From NCBI RefSeq assembly GCF_002929505.1, contig NZ_PJJL01000071.1:248001-312000 (forward strand): 64,000 nt of DNA, in the 5' to 3' direction. Origin of the DNA: Cryobacterium sp. Y57 (GTDB lineage Bacteria > Actinomycetota > Actinomycetes > Actinomycetales > Microbacteriaceae). Shown one piece after another: positions 60,579-64,000 of the stretch. The notes beneath the pieces are model-generated. The model had not been told where the DNA came from. It searched no databases and saw only the letters and a list, made by a program, of their open reading frames with translations. The position numbers and the translations under genes were made by a program. The first letter of the stretch is position 1. Each line of letters starts with the position of its first letter.

Positions 60579-61001
60579 CTACTCGGCTGCGGGACGTTGC
60601 CGGTTTTGCTTCGTGGCCGAGCGCTGCTGTTTGACCGCGAGGTGCCGCCGGGCGGAACCGCGGGTGGGCTTGGTTGCGCGCCGCGCTGCCGGTTCCGCGG
60701 CCAAACCCGCCGTCACCAGGTCGGCGAGCTTTCGCAGGGCAATCTCGCGATTGCGCAGCTGGGAGCGCTGCTCGCTGGCGGCGATGGTGACCACCCCGGA
60801 AACGAGGCGGTGATTCAGGCGGGTGAGCAGCAGCATCCGCTCGTCGTCGGACAGCACCGCGGACTCGGCGACGTTCCAGGACAGCTCAACCCGGCTGTCG
60901 GAGGTGTTGACGTGCTGGCCGCCGGGACCGGACGATCGCGAGAACCGCCAGCCGAGTTCGCGCTCGGGAATGGTCAGCGCCGCCGACACCTCAAGATCCA
61001 T
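60579..61001 (-). CDS. arfB: Alternative ribosome-rescue hydrolase ArfB
   Basis: A 140-residue ArfB/YaeJ protein: the GGQ loop at residues 27-29 in FSRSSGPGGQHVNTSDSRVE, preceded by IPERELGWRF, and a basic C-terminal tail (RATKPTRGSARRHLAVKQQR) that enters the mRNA channel of the stalled ribosome. It releases peptides from ribosomes that have run off truncated mRNA. I chose the ATG at 61001. It converges on the hydroxylase gene with a 33-base gap. Confidence 0.93.
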   Translation of the reverse strand: MDLEVSAALTIPERELGWRFSRSSGPGGQHVNTSDSRVELSWNVAESAVLSDDERMLLLTRLNHRLVSGVVTIAASEQRSQLRNREIALRKLADLVTAGLAAEPAARRATKPTRGSARRHLAVKQQRSATKQNRQRPAAE

Positions 61002-61073
61002 GCTCCTAGCGTGGCACACCCCAGGATCCCCCGCGCACGACACGTATCATAAACCCTGCGCAACCGACCTCAA

Positions 61074-61136
61074 AACAGCGGCCAGCTCAGAACAGCGGCG
61101 AGCTCAGAACAGCGGCGAGCTCAGAACAGCGGCCAG
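61074..61136. repeat. 17-bp tandem repeat spanning a stop codon
   Basis: AACAGCGGCGAGCTCAG recurs at 61074, 61091 and 61108 (first copy with one difference), and 12 bases of a fourth copy end inside the SCO1664-like gene. Read on the minus strand each unit encodes P-L-F-stop, so the last codons and stop of the gene have been copied three times into the spacer. Confidence 0.92.
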
Positions 61137-61888
61137 GGCACGGCGGGCATGTCGCCGCTCGGGGCTGGGAACCGTGCGTCCGAGCGCAATTGGTCGCAGC
61201 GCGCGGCGAATGCCGTGAGTTCTTCGGCGCTGACTAAGCCAGCGAGGGTGTTGCCGAGTTCGCCGGACAGGCCGGTTGTGACCCGGTCGATGCCGTCGAG
61301 CTCGTCGGTGGTGAGAGCGTCGCCCAACCAGCCCCACAGTACGGTGCGCAACTTGTGTTCGACGTGAAAGGTGAGCCCGTGATCGACTCCGTGTCGGTGC
61401 CCATCGGTCATCGCAAGAATGTGGTCGCCCTTGCGATCGGCGTTGTTCACGACCACGTCGAACACGGCCATCCGCCGAAGCGGGGCGCTGTCTTCGTGAA
61501 TGAGGGTGACCATCCGTTCGTGCTCGTCTCGCCCGTCGAGAACGTGTCGCCACCCGGTTTCCGGAACGGCGTCGGCTGCCACCAGGTCGACGGGGTTCTG
61601 GGCGGGGTCACTCTCCTGCCAGAGCTGTACCATACCTTCACCCATCGGCCCCTCGCGCAGCCAGGTGCGCGGTACGACGTTCCAGCCGAAGGCTTGCGAG
61701 ACCAGGTAGGCCGCCACTTCACGATTGGCGAGGTTTCCGTCGGGAAAATCCCAGAGCGGATGCTCCCCCGCCACCGGTTTGTAGACGACCATCGCGCCAT
61801 CGATGCTGCCTAGGAAGGTTGCATTCGAGGCTGTCGTGATTCGGCCGGTGAGTGTCAACTCGCCGTCGACCAGGTCGGGAGTCGGCAT
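61121..61888 (-). CDS. SCO1664-family protein (PI3/4-kinase-like fold)
   Basis: A 255-residue protein typical of the SCO1664 group: SIDGAMVVYKPVAGEHPLWD, GNLANREVAAYLVSQAFGWN, the kinase-like VVNNADRKGDHILAM and VDHGLTFHVEHKLRTVLWGW. The fold is related to phosphatidylinositol 3/4-kinases, with a putative catalytic N-N-x-D-R-K-G and D-H-G. Function unproven. It starts with a TGATG overlap at the end of the DUF3090 gene, its standard partner. The end lies in a tandem repeat. Confidence 0.88.
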   Translation of the reverse strand: MPTPDLVDGELTLTGRITTASNATFLGSIDGAMVVYKPVAGEHPLWDFPDGNLANREVAAYLVSQAFGWNVVPRTWLREGPMGEGMVQLWQESDPAQNPVDLVAADAVPETGWRHVLDGRDEHERMVTLIHEDSAPLRRMAVFDVVVNNADRKGDHILAMTDGHRHGVDHGLTFHVEHKLRTVLWGWLGDALTTDELDGIDRVTTGLSGELGNTLAGLVSAEELTAFAARCDQLRSDARFPAPSGDMPAVPWPLF

Positions 61889-62427
61889 CAGTCCCCGGGA
61901 ACGGTGCAGGTGTGGCCGTCGGCGTCGATGGGGTAGCCGCAGAGGGAGCACATCGGCCGCCCAGCGCCCACGATCTCACGAGTGCGCTTCGCGAACGCGC
62001 GAGCGGTACCGACGGGTATGCGCACGAGCAACGAATTGGCCGCTTCAAGCGGTTCGAGCAATTCCTCGTCTTCGTCGACAATCGGGTAGGCCTCGATCAC
62101 CACTTGAACCGTTGATGGATCCCAGCCCAGGCTCATCGAGCCGGTGCGAAATTCCTCAGCGACCGGTTGCTCGAGCGGGTCGTTATCAACGAGCTCGATC
62201 GGGGTCGTGGACGGGATGCTGAACGGGTTGCCCTCGAAGGTGATCAGCTGGTCGAGAATCTCATCGATCTTCTCGGCGAGCAGCGCCGACTGCTGTTTCT
62301 CCAACGCGATGCTGATGATTCGCGCGCCGCTGCGCACCTGCAGATAGAACGTACGCTCCCCGGGCAGGCCGACGGTACCGATGACGACCCGGTCAGGCCA
62401 GACGAACTCATGAACGATTTGGGGCAT
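61888..62427 (-). CDS. DUF3090 protein
   Basis: A 179-residue protein: VHEFVWPDRVVIGTVGLPGE, RTFYLQVRSGARIISIALEK and, near the end, CSLCGYPIDADGHTCTV, a zinc-ribbon-like C-x2-C...H-x-C motif. Always paired in actinobacteria with the SCO1664 gene, often also with a histidine phosphatase and mshC; here only the pair is in the window. ATG at 62427 preferred to a GTG two codons earlier. Function unknown. Confidence 0.9.
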   Translation of the reverse strand: MPQIVHEFVWPDRVVIGTVGLPGERTFYLQVRSGARIISIALEKQQSALLAEKIDEILDQLITFEGNPFSIPSTTPIELVDNDPLEQPVAEEFRTGSMSLGWDPSTVQVVIEAYPIVDEDEELLEPLEAANSLLVRIPVGTARAFAKRTREIVGAGRPMCSLCGYPIDADGHTCTVPGD

Positions 62428-62559
62428 GTGCACATTTTAGACGCGAGAGCTGCGTGACGTCTGCGGCTCGGCCCGCCGCTGACGAGAACCTCAGCCGAAA
62501 GGAGGCCTTGCGGCCATCGAATCGCCGATAATAACCGGCGCAGGCATCAGTGATGCCGC

Positions 62560-63480
62560 TCAGTTGACTTCGCTGCGTAGGGGGAGCGTGCGCACGCTGA
62601 CGAAGTGCCGCGCTCCCCCGTCGATGGGGTCGGTGAAGCGCACCTCGTTCGCCAGCAACTGCAGGGGGCGGGTGAAATCGTCAAGCGCGACATCCTGCAC
62701 AACGGGATAGAGCGGGTCGTCACTGATCGGAATCTCCAACCCCAGCATGTGCAAACGCAATTGGTGCGTGCGACCGGTGCGGGGCGTCAGCCGGTAACTG
62801 CCCAGGCCATCGATCACCGATTCGAGTTCAATCAACGATTCAGCGTTGACCGGTGCGCCCGGCAGCACCTCGGCTTGCCAGCGACCAGGACGCGTGGTGA
62901 GGTGATTGCGCACCATCACGGGCAGTTCGAGGCCCGTGTGCAGCGGAGCCAGCGCACGGTAGGTCTTGGCGACCTCGCGGCGTTGGAACGTCGACTGATA
63001 CGCCCCGCGCCATCGTCGCTCGGTCGCCAGAATCAACAGCCCCGACGTCACCCGGTCGAGCCGATGCAGCGGGGACAGCTCCGGAAGCTGCAGTTGGGCG
63101 CGCAGGCGCACCACCACGCTCTGCACGACATGGCGCCCGCGGGGAATGGACGAGAGAAAAGCGGGCTTGTCGATCACCACGATCCGATCGTCGCGATAGA
63201 TCATATGGATGAGCCCCGGAACAACGGATTCCTCGGCCAGATCGCGGTGGAACCACACAAAGGTATACGGCCGGTAGGGGTCGCGGCCGCCGACTGCGGC
63301 GCCGGTGCCATAGACAAACCGCTCCTGGGATAGAAATCCCGCCACGTCCACGAACTCGGACAACCGCTCGTCGAGCCAGGCTCCCATGGTCTCCCAGAGC
63401 GGATGCTGCGACCGTTCCGGCGTGCACACCCACGCGGCATCGAGCCCGAGCCGTTGCGGGAGCGGAGAACGCGGGGGCAT
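62560..63480 (-). CDS. RluA-family pseudouridine synthase
   Basis: A 306-residue pseudouridine synthase. Catalytic Asp is in LSPLHRLDRVTSGLLILA, preceded by IYRDDRIVVIDKPAFLSSIP and followed by KTYRALA and YRLTPRTGRTHQLRLHM with the conserved Arg, then GLEIPISDDPLYP. The N-terminal ~90 residues are a variable extension without S4 domain. It isomerises uridines in rRNA or tRNA; the exact target is open. Confidence 0.92.
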   Translation of the reverse strand: MPPRSPLPQRLGLDAAWVCTPERSQHPLWETMGAWLDERLSEFVDVAGFLSQERFVYGTGAAVGGRDPYRPYTFVWFHRDLAEESVVPGLIHMIYRDDRIVVIDKPAFLSSIPRGRHVVQSVVVRLRAQLQLPELSPLHRLDRVTSGLLILATERRWRGAYQSTFQRREVAKTYRALAPLHTGLELPVMVRNHLTTRPGRWQAEVLPGAPVNAESLIELESVIDGLGSYRLTPRTGRTHQLRLHMLGLEIPISDDPLYPVVQDVALDDFTRPLQLLANEVRFTDPIDGGARHFVSVRTLPLRSEVN

Positions 63481-63616
63481 CCACTGATCGTACGTGGCTC
63501 AGCCCTTCACCGCGCGTGTACGGGCGCCGATCGAAGCTGGGCAGATATGGCCGCGTGATTCTTCGTTCACAGCACCGGCAGATACTGCCACCTGCCCTCG
63601 TTGCGTCAGTTAACGA

Positions 63617-63650
63617 GAAAGCCCGCCCGTGGGCACACGGGCGGGCTTTC
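63617..63650. terminator. Strong 15-bp hairpin terminator
   Basis: GAAAGCCCGCCCGTG and its exact complement enclose the loop GGCA. On the minus strand it follows the SDR gene and leads into TTTCTCGTT; on the plus strand into TTTCTATA. It probably ends the SDR transcript before the RluA-type gene. The rest of the 227-base spacer shows no gene. Confidence 0.8.
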
Positions 63651-63707
63651 TATACGCGTTCCGCGCGGTGTGCGCGGTCACTCACGTGCATGTGCACATG
63701 ACGAGGG

Positions 63708-64000
63708 TTAGTCGGCGCTGATCTGCAGGCGGAATCGGTCGCGCTGGGTGTGCAGGTTCCAGAGGTGTTCGGCCAGCGTCGCCGGGTCCTTTTCGGGGTG
63801 ACCCTCGATGATTCGACCGCCGATGATGAGCTGGGAGACCTGAATCCCCTCTTCGCCGAGAACCTCATTCAGTAGCTGCGCGTACGCAGCCTGTCCGGCA
63901 AAGGCAATGGATGTGCCCGCCAGGCTCCGTACCGGCGTCACGGCCGTGCCGCCGTTGACGAAGAGGATGGTGCCTCGGTTCTTTCCCAGAAAACGCATGC
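63708..64000 (-). CDS. SDR-family oxidoreductase, C-terminal part (cut by window edge)
   Basis: The frame is open to the last base, so the N-terminal Rossmann part lies outside. The visible part has GTILFVNGGTAVTPVRSLAG, TSIAFAGQAAYAQLLNEVLG and QLIIGGRIIEGHP, then LAEHLWNLHTQRD. This matches a group of atypical short-chain dehydrogenases in which the YxxxK motif is not kept (a G-Q replaces the usual G-K). The product is unknown. Confidence 0.78.
   Translation of the reverse strand, partial: MRFLGKNRGTILFVNGGTAVTPVRSLAGTSIAFAGQAAYAQLLNEVLGEEGIQVSQLIIGGRIIEGHPEKDPATLAEHLWNLHTQRDRFRLQISAD

Noticed and set aside
1..64000. CRISPR arrays, tRNA or rRNA genes
   Set aside because: No regularly spaced repeats and no tRNA-like cloverleaf or rRNA sequence was recognised on reading both strands.

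Overview
The window is high-GC, gene-dense chromosomal DNA from an actinobacterium, most likely a member of the Microbacteriaceae. The signs are a DUF222/HNH endonuclease of the 13E12 type, a HelD-like helicase, DUF3090/SCO1664-type proteins, a DUF1992 protein, many GTG/TTG starts and many ATGA, GTGA or TAATG gene overlaps. No rRNA, tRNA, CRISPR array or complete insertion sequence was seen.

Layout. 1-9.1 kb: the end of an ATP-dependent DNA ligase, small redox and VOC-type enzymes, an aldo/keto reductase, a molybdopterin oxidoreductase (FdhF/YdeP type) and, divergent from it, a small Cys-rich protein whose -10 box overlaps a CsoR/CstR-like palindrome. 9.3-14.9 kb: a tightly overlapping minus-strand operon encoding JetA, JetB and JetC (SMC-like condensin, MksFEB/Wadjet family) without the nuclease gene jetD beside it. 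15-21.2 kb: an S9 peptidase, an HNH protein and the HelD-like ATPase. 21.3-27.7 kb: a five-gene plus-strand operon joining methionine/cysteine PLP enzymes (malY-like, metY-like) to a lipoprotein and an ECF vitamin-type transporter in which EcfT and two ATPases are one polypeptide. 27.7-34.3 kb: an ArsR-type regulator with an MFS exporter, a PadR regulator followed by a broken ABC ATPase remnant, and cobalamin-dependent methionine synthase (metH).

34.3-38 kb is visibly poorer in GC and holds the most unusual module: an ImmA/IrrE-like metalloprotease gene (frameshifted here), a 7-TM membrane protein of the MAB_1171c type, an XRE-type regulator and an MpaB/DUF2236 haem oxygenase. All are translationally coupled and sit behind a promoter region rich in repeats. 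This is the best candidate for a poorly described sensing/regulatory system.

38-48.5 kb: two small ABM monooxygenases, a histidine phosphatase, a luciferase-like oxidoreductase, a truncated methyltransferase remnant, secreted and cell-wall proteins, and the cold-shock RNA helicase DeaD behind a leader with mutually exclusive hairpins. 48.46-48.92 kb is a hairpin-rich spacer with three perfect inverted repeats of 19-27 bp. 48.9-64 kb: quinone oxidoreductases, a DUF1992 protein, an ABC exporter pair, an EamA transporter divergent from a CGNR regulator, menB, an FAD aromatic hydroxylase behind IclR-like repeats, ArfB, the DUF3090-SCO1664 pair, an RluA-type pseudouridine synthase and a truncated SDR at the edge.
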